This document shows positions 19,773 to 28,496 of a stretch of 41,890 nucleotides of DNA, piece after piece (the stretch's first letter is position 1; each line of letters opens with the position of its first letter). The stretch covers positions 2,652 to 44,541 of the forward strand of contig DYGY01000020.1 in assembly GCA_020724425.1 (NCBI GenBank). Reading direction: 5' to 3'. The notes beneath the pieces were generated by a model. That model ran no database searches. It saw nothing but the letters and a program-made list of their open reading frames with translations, and was not told the origin of the DNA. Position numbers and translations under genes: made by a program. Source of the stretch: Thermaerobacter marianensis. Lineage in GTDB: Bacteria; Bacillota; Sulfobacillia; DVGY01.

Positions 19773-21171
19773 TTTTATTCTAAGATTAGGCTGGCTTTTA
19801 ATGGAGACTACCTGGATATATTTCCTGGCAGCCTTTGTATCTTTGGTCAGGTGGCTTTCTGATTTACAGTATACGGTTGAGAGTGTTCTCATGCCCCCAT
19901 ATTTGCTTCTTGTTGGTTTCTTGGGTGCTGCTCAGCTAATTAGCAGATATGTAAGGGATAGGTATGAGGGAGAGAAACAGGAGAGGTTAAGGACCCTTGT
20001 AATTGTTCTTGGAGTGCTTGTGGCTGGTGGGTTCAGTTTGCTAGCTAGTATCTATGCGGAACCGGGTTTTCTAGCTAGTGTTTGGTGGCATGAGTTCTTG
20101 AGTGCTACCAAATCTACTGTTGCCTATCTCCTTGGTTTTGGGTTATGGTGGTTAGGCATTAATCAGGGCTTTCGGGCTTCTGAAGGGGAATATCATGATA
20201 CCAAGGCTGTTTTTAAGAGAGCCTTAATCTACTCGGTACTCTTTTTGGTGTTGATTGTGGTTCTTGGTTTCTATTCACCTAATGGAGAGATCTGGCTTTC
20301 GGTTGCTGATACAGGAATGCGGATGGTTGTATTTGTATTCTTGGTGGTGACCTTGGTATCACTAACTCTGGCCAATGAGGGTAGGGAAGAGGGGAAGAAG
20401 CCTGTATTGGGTTTTCTTCTGGGTCTTGGTCTTTTTGTAGCGGTTTTTGCTAAAGTGATTGACTTTCTCTTTGCTACTCGGGGTGATGCGATAGCTCAGG
20501 CAACCTTAAATGGCTTAAAGAGTTTTGGTGAAGCTATCTTTTCTTTTTTGCAGATAGTCTTATACCCTATTGCTAGGGGTATAGATCTCTTTGTGGTCTG
20601 GATAAGGAGTTTAAGACGTAAGCCCACCTATACTGATAGTGATGGGGAGTTTTTTTCTCAGTTTGAGTTTTTAGAAGGTATTGAAGGCAGAATCAAAGAA
20701 GCAGACATGGAGTATCTAGTTGGTTTTCTCGCTTTAGTTATTGTCTTAATGCTGGTATACTGGCTTTTGGGTAATCTTAATATTCTGCCAAAGAAGAGAC
20801 ATGAGGATATGGATCAGGAGAGTGAGTCTTTAGGCTTTTCTCTTGGTGGTCTCTCTAATATGGTGGAAGGAATTAAACAGAAGTTTGTACAATGGCGTAA
20901 GGAGTTAGGAAATAGTGAGAGTCATCGGGTAAGGAAGCTATATCGTAAGGTACTGAAAGAAGCTGAAAAAGAGGATGTTTACCGGTATAAGTCAACTACT
21001 GTCCGTGAATTTGAGAGAACTCTAAGGAAGACTTGGCCTGTAAATGATGAGGAATTACGGATTTTAACAGGGATATATGAGCAGGCTAGATACGGTTCTA
21101 AGATTACGCAAGAAGATGTTATTAGGGTTGAGGAATTGTTCAAGGAGTTTCCAAGAAAGGGAGGAGAATAG
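19738..21171 (+). CDS. Membrane protein with C-terminal DUF4129 domain
   Basis: A 477-residue protein with about seven membrane segments. Residues about 380-470 match the DUF4129 type (RKLYRKVLKEAEKEDVYRY, TTVREFERTL), which usually ends transglutaminase-like proteins of the MoxR-DUF58 operon. No transglutaminase core with its Cys-His-Asp triad is visible, so this is a reduced form. The ATG at 19738 overlaps the DUF58 gene by 35 bp and has GAGGGGG nine bases upstream; ATG at 19801 is an alternative. Confidence 0.8.
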   Translation: MNGTRLFSVVSNFILRLGWLLMETTWIYFLAAFVSLVRWLSDLQYTVESVLMPPYLLLVGFLGAAQLISRYVRDRYEGEKQERLRTLVIVLGVLVAGGFSLLASIYAEPGFLASVWWHEFLSATKSTVAYLLGFGLWWLGINQGFRASEGEYHDTKAVFKRALIYSVLFLVLIVVLGFYSPNGEIWLSVADTGMRMVVFVFLVVTLVSLTLANEGREEGKKPVLGFLLGLGLFVAVFAKVIDFLFATRGDAIAQATLNGLKSFGEAIFSFLQIVLYPIARGIDLFVVWIRSLRRKPTYTDSDGEFFSQFEFLEGIEGRIKEADMEYLVGFLALVIVLMLVYWLLGNLNILPKKRHEDMDQESESLGFSLGGLSNMVEGIKQKFVQWRKELGNSESHRVRKLYRKVLKEAEKEDVYRYKSTTVREFERTLRKTWPVNDEELRILTGIYEQARYGSKITQEDVIRVEELFKEFPRKGGE

Positions 21172-21591
21172 ATGGTAGCAAAGTATGATGTGCGAGAGGT
21201 CATATTAGGCAGAATTCCCAAGGGCAACGATGTTTTGGAATATTTGCAGAATGTGGCTGAAAAGCATAATATCCAGATGGGCATTATTTCTCTTGTTGGC
21301 ACGGTTGAAGAAGGTGTTCTTGGTTTCTATCATCAGGACAAGCAGGAGTATGACTCATTATACTTTGATAGGCATATGGAGATTGTCCAGGGTACGGGGA
21401 ATATCTCTTTGAAGGATGGCAAACCTTTTGTGCATTTGCATATGTCTTTAGGTGATGATGAAGGTAAGGTTTTTGGTGGGCATGTGTTGCCGGGTAACAG
21501 GATTTTTGCTGCCGAATATGCTGTATATATACTTGATGGGGAACCACTTGAACGTAAAATAGATTTGGATACAGGGTTGGCTTTGTGGTAA
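21172..21591 (+). CDS. PPC/DUF296 domain protein
   Basis: The 139-residue protein is a single PPC (plants and prokaryotes conserved, DUF296) domain. The elements are the LGRIPKGNDVLEYLQ start, SLVGTVEE and the histidine-rich strand VHLHMSLGDDEG with FGGHV. The His residues suggest a metal or small-ligand site. In bacteria the function is unsettled, ranging from putative DNA binding to ligand binding. Its start directly abuts the DUF4129 stop, so it is co-transcribed with the MoxR operon. Confidence 0.88.
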   Translation: MVAKYDVREVILGRIPKGNDVLEYLQNVAEKHNIQMGIISLVGTVEEGVLGFYHQDKQEYDSLYFDRHMEIVQGTGNISLKDGKPFVHLHMSLGDDEGKVFGGHVLPGNRIFAAEYAVYILDGEPLERKIDLDTGLALW

Positions 21592-21696
21592 AAGAATACT
21601 TTTGTGGTATATATTGACCTTGAGCCAAGTGGCACTCTTTATCTGATATTCGCATAGGATGTCATCGAGCGTATCGGGTAAAGGGGGAGCTGTTTC

Positions 21697-22221
21697 ATGG
21701 AGTCGTTACGGCAGATAATTACTAGGAGTACGGTTGCTAGTGGTAAGTATGTGTTGAAGCGGACCGATGTCCTTTCTCCAGAAGTGATGATTGATGAGGT
21801 TCTAGGCATTCAGGTAGCCAATCATCGGGTTTTTGGCCATCCTGGCACAAAACAGGTGGTTGTTGAGGGTCAGTATGACCTTAATGTCTGGTTTGCTTCT
21901 GGGGAGAAGACAGATGTATTGAAAGAGACGATTCAATATCGTGAGATTGTGGCAGTTAATGAACTGAGTGGCAGAAGGTATGACCCTGATGAGACTGCGG
22001 TGGTAACTGTAACAGAAGGTCCAATAGTTATGGACTATTCTTTGCAGGACGGTAAGGTCCATGTAACGTTGGAGATTATTCTGGAGGTGGATATTCAGGG
22101 TCAGGCCAGGATGTGGATTCGCACTTATCATGCTCCTAACGTTTTTGAGGATGGTAAGAAGGAGGAGTATTTTGATCAGTTCATAGACGAAGAGTTTGAT
22201 GATTTTGAAGAAGATATCTAG
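21697..22221 (+). CDS. cotE: Spore coat morphogenetic protein CotE
   Basis: A 174-residue protein with the CotE layout: start SLRQIITRSTVASGKY, the middle VVVEGQYDLNVWFASGEKTD and a C-terminal tail of acidic residues (DEEFDDFEEDI). In Bacillus, CotE organises the outer spore coat in the mother cell. Clostridial homologues are seen in spore-forming lineages. The ATG at 21697 has AAGGGGGAG eight bases upstream. A terminator closes the gene. Nearby peptide-ligase genes suggest a coat-related locus. Confidence 0.88.
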   Translation: MESLRQIITRSTVASGKYVLKRTDVLSPEVMIDEVLGIQVANHRVFGHPGTKQVVVEGQYDLNVWFASGEKTDVLKETIQYREIVAVNELSGRRYDPDETAVVTVTEGPIVMDYSLQDGKVHVTLEIILEVDIQGQARMWIRTYHAPNVFEDGKKEEYFDQFIDEEFDDFEEDI

Positions 22222-22233
22222 GTACTTTGTATC

Positions 22234-22281
22234 TGGCCTCTAGGGCGATAATTGAGAATTCTCGCCTTAGAGGCCATTTTT
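22234..22281 (+). terminator. Terminator of cotE
   Basis: TGGCCTCTAGGGCGA and TCGCCTTAGAGGCCA form a 15-bp stem with one G-T pair, then a TTTTT tract. The loop contains GAGAATTCTC, itself a palindrome. The next gene starts right after it. Confidence 0.95.
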
Positions 22282-22282
22282 C

Positions 22283-23704
22283 ATGGAGGTGAGTCTCCTG
22301 TCATTTGTTATTCTTGTCAAGAAAAAGCCGAAGTCCTTTCAATCAGGTTCACAGGTGAAAATTGTACAGGCAGGGGAACTAAGTGAGGTAGAGGGTACAG
22401 TTATAACCTGGGGCCTTATAAAAAATATGCCTAAAGCAACAAGGGTTCTTAATCATCCTGAGCAGGTGGAAAGAGCGTTAAACAAGAGATATATGTCCCA
22501 GTGTTTGAGGATTAATCGGATCCCGTTGACATTGAGTGAGGAAGAGTTGCCTGAGTGGACTAAGCTTTATGTTGTTGATGTTTTTGATTTGATTATCTGG
22601 AGGGTACGGGAGTTATATTATGGAGAAAGAGAGAGTCATGACCTCTTTTATTGGAATAAGGAGGCAGGGTATTTAAATCAAACAGGTGAGCCTAATAGTG
22701 AGTTGGAACGGGTGGGGAGGCTAGCTCAAAGAACCATCTATAGTTTGGGTTTGGATTTTGGTCAGGTAGTGATTATTAGGGATCAGGATAATCATCTGGT
22801 AGTTCACAATGTGAGACCCTATCCCCATTTAGGCAGGAGTGGGTTTCAGGTTCTTTCTGAGGTTTTAGAGGTCTTGGAGGAACGTAGAGAGATTAATGGC
22901 AAGTTGTTTTTGGGCGCTGATCCCGAGTTTATGTTAAGGGAAGCGAGGACAAAAAAGATGCTTCCTGCTTCTTCGTTTTTTGCAAGACAAGGGATTGTTG
23001 GTTGTGATAATTATGCTATCAGGCATAATGGACCATATTATCCGCTAGCTGAGTTAAGGCCTTTGCCAGCTGTGGAACCTAAAGAATTGGTTGAGGGTAT
23101 CAAGGAGATTATGAAGCGAGCATTGATGCTTGTTCCCTATAGGAATGTCCAGTGGTTGGCAGGCAGTATGCCTTTTGCTGGACTAGCTATTGGTGGTCAT
23201 ATTCATTTTAGTCCTATCTGGCCCTCTACTGAGCTCTTACATGTTCTTGATACCTATCTAACCATACCGGTGATGTTGCTAGAAAACAGCAAGACTGCTC
23301 AGGCAAGGAGAAGAAGGTATGGTTTCTTAGGTGATTTTCGCTGGAAGAGCCATGGAGGTTTTGAGTATCGGGCTCTTAGTAGCTGGTTAATTTCACCTAA
23401 TATTGCTGAAGCCATTCTTGCTTTAGCAAGGGTAGTTGTTATGGAGTATCATAATCTTTTACAGAGACCTCTTTTGTCTTTGCGGTTTCAACATAGTTTC
23501 TATGTACATGAAAAGGAAGCTTTCCTATCTCTTCTGCCTAGTCTCAGGGCAGATCTTAGCAGTACCAAGACCTATCAAAATTATGCCGATAAGTTGGATT
23601 ATCTTTTTTCAATGCTGGAAGAAGGGAAGCGCTGGAATGAACAGAGAGATATACGGCAGGCCTGGGGATTAAGCATACCACAAAAACAGTATCACATCTT
23701 TTGA
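22283..23704 (+). CDS. COOH-NH2 ligase (amidoligase), phiEco32-like type 2, with ATP-grasp-like N-terminus
   Basis: About 470 residues. The C-terminal half (from about residue 210) has GADPEFML, CDNYAIRHNGPYYPLAELRP, GGHIHFSPIWP and a FEYRALSSWL stretch. These mark the COOH-NH2 ligase family related to glutamine synthetase, which joins a carboxylate to an amine. The first 200 residues contain LGLDFGQVVIIRDQDN and VHNVRPYP, like the end of an ATP-grasp domain with altered active residues. Such ligases occur with YheC/D ATP-grasps and GNAT proteins in predicted peptide-synthesis systems, as here. The start is uncertain: ATG 22283 lies on the GGAGGTGA site itself, and CTG 22298 is also possible. 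Confidence 0.82.
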   Translation: MEVSLLSFVILVKKKPKSFQSGSQVKIVQAGELSEVEGTVITWGLIKNMPKATRVLNHPEQVERALNKRYMSQCLRINRIPLTLSEEELPEWTKLYVVDVFDLIIWRVRELYYGERESHDLFYWNKEAGYLNQTGEPNSELERVGRLAQRTIYSLGLDFGQVVIIRDQDNHLVVHNVRPYPHLGRSGFQVLSEVLEVLEERREINGKLFLGADPEFMLREARTKKMLPASSFFARQGIVGCDNYAIRHNGPYYPLAELRPLPAVEPKELVEGIKEIMKRALMLVPYRNVQWLAGSMPFAGLAIGGHIHFSPIWPSTELLHVLDTYLTIPVMLLENSKTAQARRRRYGFLGDFRWKSHGGFEYRALSSWLISPNIAEAILALARVVVMEYHNLLQRPLLSLRFQHSFYVHEKEAFLSLLPSLRADLSSTKTYQNYADKLDYLFSMLEEGKRWNEQRDIRQAWGLSIPQKQYHIF

Positions 23705-23744
23705 GTCCACAAAGAACAAACAGTTCAGAGAATGAATAGGATAG

Positions 23745-23775
23745 ACCGGAAGTACCAAAAAGAGGTACATTCGGT
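23745..23775 (+). promoter_or_regulatory. Hairpin before the ATP-grasp genes
   Basis: ACCGGAAGTACC (23745-23756) and GGTACATTCGGT (23764-23775) form a 12-bp stem with two mismatches around a seven-base loop, followed by TAGGTTTTCC. It is a likely attenuator or processing site between the ligase and the first ATP-grasp gene. Confidence 0.4.
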
Positions 23776-23807
23776 TAGGTTTTCCGATGTGAGAGGAGAG
23801 GAGCTTT

Positions 23808-24923
23808 GTGACGGTTGTGTTCGCTATCCTCGCAATTCCTCTACACAGTAATCCTGAAGGGGCCAGATATGGAAAGATAGATGAGTACCTGAGGGAATTA
23901 ACTGTGGCAGGGCGTCGTCACGGCATTATCACCTATGTCTTTTCCCCTAAGGGCTTTATGCCTCAGAAGCATGGGTGTTATGGTGATGTTTTTGATGAGA
24001 AAAGCAACATGTGGAGAAGGTTTTTCTTTCCTTTACCACATGTTGTTTATGATAGAGTTTCAAGTCGAAGATTGGAAGAGAGTGCTTCCATAAAGCAATT
24101 GAAGAAGCAGTTGCATGAACTTGGCATTAAGTTCTTTAATCCTGAGTTCTTGGATAAGTGGGAGACCCACTGGTATCTGCAGAAATTTCCTGAGGTTAGA
24201 GGCTATTTGCCTGATACAAGAAGAATTATTGGGTTTCGTCAGGTGCTCATGATGTTAGAGAAGTATGGTGATGTATATCTAAAACCTCGCAGTGGCAGTC
24301 TTGGTCGAGGAATCATTAACCTAAGGAAATCCGGTAGTGGGGAAGTTCTTGTAAGGATTACTAGGAATGGTCCTGATCATGTTGGTCTTATTAGTTCTCC
24401 TGAAAGGTTAAGGAATCTATTGGAAAGGAGAATTGGGCAGAGGCCATATATAATACAACAGGGTATTCCTCTGGCACAAGTTGAAGGCAGGCCTTTTGAT
24501 ATTAGAATCCTAATGCAAAAGGATCTTGAAGGGAATTGGCGTCAATCTTCTTCTGTGGTTCGGGTGGCTAGAGAAGGGAGGATTGTAGCTAATCTAGCTG
24601 GAGGAGGGGAAATGTTTCGGGTAAGGGGTATCCTTGAACGTGTTTTTGGAAAGAAAGTTGAAGAAGAAGGAATGATTGAGCAATTAAGAATTGCTGGTAG
24701 GACCATTGCTGAAGCTTTAGAAAAAGCTATGGGCCAGACTTTTGGGGAGCTAGGCCTTGATATGGGTGTGGATATGGACAGAAAAATCTGGCTAATTGAA
24801 GTTAACTCAAGACCGGCAAGGGATAATACTCAGGCAGTCAATTTTAATGCTCCTAGGGCTTCGGTATTAAGACTATTAGGCTTTGTAAAGTATCTGGTCA
24901 AAGAGCAGTCAAGGAGGGAATAG
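23808..24923 (+). CDS. YheC/D-like ATP-grasp protein 1
   Basis: A 371-residue member of the YheC/YheD ATP-grasp family, linked to spore coats in Bacillus. Elements in order are PLPHVVYDRVSSR, FFNPEFLDKWETHW, VYLKPRSGSLGRG (phosphate loop with lysine), IIQQGIPL, FDIRILMQKD and IWLIEVNSRPARDN (metal and ATP site). ATP-grasp ligases join an acid to an amine through an acyl phosphate. It lacks the N-terminal barrel domain found in copy 3. The GTG at 23808 follows a GAGGAG site. It is the first of four paralogues in a row. Confidence 0.87.
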   Translation: MTVVFAILAIPLHSNPEGARYGKIDEYLRELTVAGRRHGIITYVFSPKGFMPQKHGCYGDVFDEKSNMWRRFFFPLPHVVYDRVSSRRLEESASIKQLKKQLHELGIKFFNPEFLDKWETHWYLQKFPEVRGYLPDTRRIIGFRQVLMMLEKYGDVYLKPRSGSLGRGIINLRKSGSGEVLVRITRNGPDHVGLISSPERLRNLLERRIGQRPYIIQQGIPLAQVEGRPFDIRILMQKDLEGNWRQSSSVVRVAREGRIVANLAGGGEMFRVRGILERVFGKKVEEEGMIEQLRIAGRTIAEALEKAMGQTFGELGLDMGVDMDRKIWLIEVNSRPARDNTQAVNFNAPRASVLRLLGFVKYLVKEQSRRE

Positions 24924-24926
24924 TCT

Positions 24927-26057
24927 GTGGAGAAAAGACCAATCTTTGGCGCCATGTCGTTAGGTCGTAGAGATAGTGACCGTCCTTTTATGGAGTCAGG
25001 TATGTTTAAGGCTATGACTAGACTTGGCAGGAGTTTAGGCATAAGACCAATTTTCTTCTCTCCTTTTGCAATCCATGAAGATGGTAGGGTTCATGCCTAT
25101 GTTTATGATATAAAGACTAATCGCTGGATATTTAAGCAGACCACTCTACCTTTAGTCATCTATGACAGGGTTTTCTACCCTCGAGGTGATCTAGGTAGGG
25201 CTGCTTTGAAAAGAGTCAAGATGATGAAGAAAATCAAAAGGGATACTTTGTTTTTGAATGCCACAATCAAGAGTAAGTGGCAGGTATATAAGGCATTAGA
25301 AAAGTTTCCAGAGGTAAATGAGTATCTTCCTGAAACCAGGCGCCTTGTTAAATGGGATGTATTAGCTCAGATGCTTAAGAGGCATAAAGTTGTATTTATT
25401 AAGCCAAGTTTTGGCAGTCAGGGAAAGGGTGTTGTCAAGATTGAGTATAAGGGGTCTGGTATTCTAGTATGTTCCGGTAGGAATAGAAGTAACGGGCTTT
25501 TTCATGATCAGGTTAGCTCTCTTTCGGAATTGCGCCAAAGAATGTTACCTATTATTCAGGGTAGTCCCTATCTAGTCCAACAGGGATTAGAACTTGATTA
25601 TCTTGGTGGCCTACCCTTTGACCTAAGATGTTTAGTTCAAAAGGATGGTAGTGGACAGTGGGTAGTGACTGGTGTGGCTGCTAGGATTGGGAAAAGAGGG
25701 GGAGTAACTAGTAATCTTCATGGTGGGGGTCATGCTGTTAGCTTAAGAAGAATTCTAAAGCAGATTTTCCCTGATCAGATTAGGGCCCAGCAAGTCATTG
25801 AGGAGATTCAGAGTATGGCTATCCTAATCGCCATTAGTCTAGAAGAGAGTATTGGTTCTTTTGGGGAAGTTGCTCTTGATATTGGTCTTGATGTACATGG
25901 GCGGCTTTGGTTAATTGAAGTGAATTCTAAACCCGGACGCAAGACTTTTCGATTGGTTGGTAGCAGACAGACCAGAGTAAATACCTTGTTAAGGCCTCTG
26001 GAGTATGCTCGCTATCTCGCAGGTCTTGCTTTGCAAAGAAAAGGGGAAGAAGTATGA
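24927..26057 (+). CDS. YheC/D-like ATP-grasp protein 2
   Basis: A 376-residue paralogue. The motifs are LPLVIYDRVFYPR, KSKWQVYKALEKF, VFIKPSFGSQGKG, YLVQQGLEL, FDLRCLVQKDG and LWLIEVNSKPGRK. The GTG at 24927 follows GGAGGG. The gene begins right after copy 1 and is clearly part of the same transcription unit. The N-terminal 90 residues differ from copy 1, which suggests different partner or substrate recognition. Confidence 0.85.
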   Translation: MEKRPIFGAMSLGRRDSDRPFMESGMFKAMTRLGRSLGIRPIFFSPFAIHEDGRVHAYVYDIKTNRWIFKQTTLPLVIYDRVFYPRGDLGRAALKRVKMMKKIKRDTLFLNATIKSKWQVYKALEKFPEVNEYLPETRRLVKWDVLAQMLKRHKVVFIKPSFGSQGKGVVKIEYKGSGILVCSGRNRSNGLFHDQVSSLSELRQRMLPIIQGSPYLVQQGLELDYLGGLPFDLRCLVQKDGSGQWVVTGVAARIGKRGGVTSNLHGGGHAVSLRRILKQIFPDQIRAQQVIEEIQSMAILIAISLEESIGSFGEVALDIGLDVHGRLWLIEVNSKPGRKTFRLVGSRQTRVNTLLRPLEYARYLAGLALQRKGEEV

Positions 26058-27379
26058 GTACAGTTGGAATACCAGCAGAAGTATTACAGGACTGGGGTAT
26101 TGCTGATGGTACCCGGATAAATATTAATATTGGCCTTAATCGGATAAGTGCTCAGGTGAAAGCTATCAAGGATAGGGAAGGGATCCTGTTATCTGCGGAT
26201 ATTAAGGGCTTATTGGGTCTGAAAAAGGGTGAAAAAGTTAGGCTTGGCAGGAAAAATCAAGCCATATTCCTTGGACCAGTGATGGGCATCCTTACAACCG
26301 GCATTTCCTCGGTTGTAGTTAATGGCAGCCGGAGCAGGTTCTTCAGTCGTTTCTGTAAGGCTTCCGAGCAGTTTGGTGTTAAGGCTTTTGTTTTTGGAGC
26401 ACATGATGTGGACTTCTCTAACCGGAGAATCAGGGGTTATCAGTATGTGAAGGGACATTGGGAGAAACATGTATTCCCCTTGCCTAATGTGGTATATAAC
26501 AGGGTTCCTAACCGGACCTCTGAAAAAAGGCCAGAGATAAAGCTTGTGAAAAAGGGGTTAAAAGACTTACCGGGCTTGCAGTTCTTTAATCCTGGGTATT
26601 TTGATAAGTGGCAGCTATATCGCTTGTTATCTCCTGATGAGGAGATTAGCAAGTATTTGCCTGAAACCAGGTTATTGAAGAACAAGATTGATCTCTTAAG
26701 TATGTTGCAAAAGCATGGCATGGTCTATCTAAAACCGGTCTTTGGCACTCTGGGCCTAGGTATTATTCGCCTTACCTTAAAAAATAAGCAGGTCTATATT
26801 GATAGAAAAGTTAATGAGAAGCATACACGTACAGTTGTCTTAGTGTCTGCTTTGCCTCAGTTAATTGGCTCTTTGATTGCTGGGCGTAGATATGTTATTC
26901 AACAGGGAGTATATCTGAGTAGATATAAAGGTAGGAATTTTGATGTCAGGATAACGATGCAGAGGAATGAACAGGGGATCTGGGTTCCTGTAATTATTGG
27001 TGCTAAGATTGCTGCCCCTAATGGCATCACTACCCATGTGCATAATGGTGGTTCAGTTAGAGGTGTGGAAACGGTCTTTAATGAGGTCTTTGGTAATCGG
27101 GCTGAAACCTACCTTAAATGGATGGTAGAGATCTCTGCACGGATAGGTGATGTCTTAGAAGAGAGACTTAACAGTCCAGTTGGAGAAATTGGCTTAGATT
27201 TTGGTATTGATGTTGATGGTCATGTTTGGGTTTTTGAAGCTAACTCAAAACCAGGAAGAATGGTTTTTAATGTTGCTGGTGGGGAGAAGGCTAGAAGAGA
27301 TTCATATCGGCTAATTCCTCGTTATGCTTTGTACCTATCAGGTATGAGGGGATCTGTTCTCCTCAGGGTGATTTCATAG
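26054..27379 (+). CDS. YheC/D-like ATP-grasp protein 3 with N-terminal barrel domain
   Basis: A 441-residue paralogue. An extra N-terminal domain of about 80 residues (PAEVLQDWGIADGTRIN, then LGRKNQAIFLGPVMGIL) precedes the ATP-grasp, as in YheC/YheD. The ATP-grasp motifs are VYLKPVFGTLGLG, VIQQGVYL, FDVRITMQRN and VWVFEANSKPGRM. It starts at ATG 26054, overlapping the previous stop, so the two are translationally coupled. It is the only copy of the four with the extra domain. Confidence 0.86.
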   Translation: MSTVGIPAEVLQDWGIADGTRININIGLNRISAQVKAIKDREGILLSADIKGLLGLKKGEKVRLGRKNQAIFLGPVMGILTTGISSVVVNGSRSRFFSRFCKASEQFGVKAFVFGAHDVDFSNRRIRGYQYVKGHWEKHVFPLPNVVYNRVPNRTSEKRPEIKLVKKGLKDLPGLQFFNPGYFDKWQLYRLLSPDEEISKYLPETRLLKNKIDLLSMLQKHGMVYLKPVFGTLGLGIIRLTLKNKQVYIDRKVNEKHTRTVVLVSALPQLIGSLIAGRRYVIQQGVYLSRYKGRNFDVRITMQRNEQGIWVPVIIGAKIAAPNGITTHVHNGGSVRGVETVFNEVFGNRAETYLKWMVEISARIGDVLEERLNSPVGEIGLDFGIDVDGHVWVFEANSKPGRMVFNVAGGEKARRDSYRLIPRYALYLSGMRGSVLLRVIS

Positions 27380-27397
27380 AACTAGGGGGAGAAAAAG

Positions 27398-28483
27398 GTG
27401 GCTGGTGATAGAGTTATCCTGGGGATATTGACTGTTCGTAGACGGAATGGTAGAGGTGCTCCTTTTCTGGGCCGAGTACATCTATTTAGAAAACTCAGTC
27501 ATACAGGAAGGAGAAAGGATATAATCGTTTGTGTCTTGCCTGTAGATTCAGTCCTACAGGAGAGTCTATCCGGTTGGGTAAGAAGAAAGAATCGTTGGGT
27601 ATACCGGAAGCTACCCTGGCCTGATGTGGTATATAACAAGGTGTCAGACAGGCGTTTAGAGAGATCCCTTTCTGTAAAGAGGGCTAAGGAAACCATAAAA
27701 CAGAAGGGAATCCCTTTGTTTAACCCCGACTTTATCTATAAGGGTGATCTTTTCTTAAAGCTTAAGGGTAACCCGAGTGTCAAAGAACATCTTCCTAGAA
27801 CAGCTACCCTAGGACGTGGAAAACAGGGGTATGAACAGTTGCTGGCTTTTCTTAAGAGATTTCGCATAGTTTATCTAAAGCCAAAGGATGGTAAAGCTGG
27901 GGATGGTATTATCCGGATTTTCGTGAAGACAGGTACTGGATACCTAACCTATTATGACAACAACATGCTAAAGCAATATTCCTTTACTTCTCTGATTAAG
28001 GCCTGGCAGGTAGTTAACCGGTTGATTGGTTCTAGAGGATACATTATTCAACAGGGAATTCTGCTACCTGTTTTTGAAGGCAGTCTTTTTGATTTTCGGG
28101 TTCTTGTACAAAAGAATGGCTGGGGTCGCTGGCAGGTTACCGGCATTGGTGTGAGATTAGCAGGAAATGGTCGCCATACTACCCATGTCCCTAGAGGTGG
28201 AAGGATTGAGTCAGCTACAAAGGTACTGCATTCGGTATGGCCACAAGAGGAATCTGAAATAGAACAGGAGATAAAGGAATTGGCTTTAGAGGTTGCTAGA
28301 ACTGTTGAAGATAGCTATGGTCTGTTCGGTGAAATGTCTATGGATATGGCTGTAGATAGGAAAGGGCGGGTATGGATTTTTGAGGTTAATTCTAAACCAA
28401 TGAAATTTGATGAACCTGAAATAGATAGAAGTTCCATTGACAATGTTTTGGAGTTTGCCAGATGCCTGGCAAGTTCACGGTAA
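27398..28483 (+). CDS. YheC/D-like ATP-grasp protein 4
   Basis: A 361-residue paralogue. The motifs are LPWPDVVYNKVSDRR, IYLKP-like VYLKPKDGKAGDG, IIQQGILLP, FDFRVLVQKN and VWIFEVNSKPMKF. The GTG at 27398 has AGGGGGAG upstream. It ends 13 bases before the GNAT gene and belongs to the same operon. The shortened C-terminus stops soon after the metal site. Confidence 0.85.
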   Translation: MAGDRVILGILTVRRRNGRGAPFLGRVHLFRKLSHTGRRKDIIVCVLPVDSVLQESLSGWVRRKNRWVYRKLPWPDVVYNKVSDRRLERSLSVKRAKETIKQKGIPLFNPDFIYKGDLFLKLKGNPSVKEHLPRTATLGRGKQGYEQLLAFLKRFRIVYLKPKDGKAGDGIIRIFVKTGTGYLTYYDNNMLKQYSFTSLIKAWQVVNRLIGSRGYIIQQGILLPVFEGSLFDFRVLVQKNGWGRWQVTGIGVRLAGNGRHTTHVPRGGRIESATKVLHSVWPQEESEIEQEIKELALEVARTVEDSYGLFGEMSMDMAVDRKGRVWIFEVNSKPMKFDEPEIDRSSIDNVLEFARCLASSR

Positions 28484-28496
28484 TGGAGGTGAAGTA

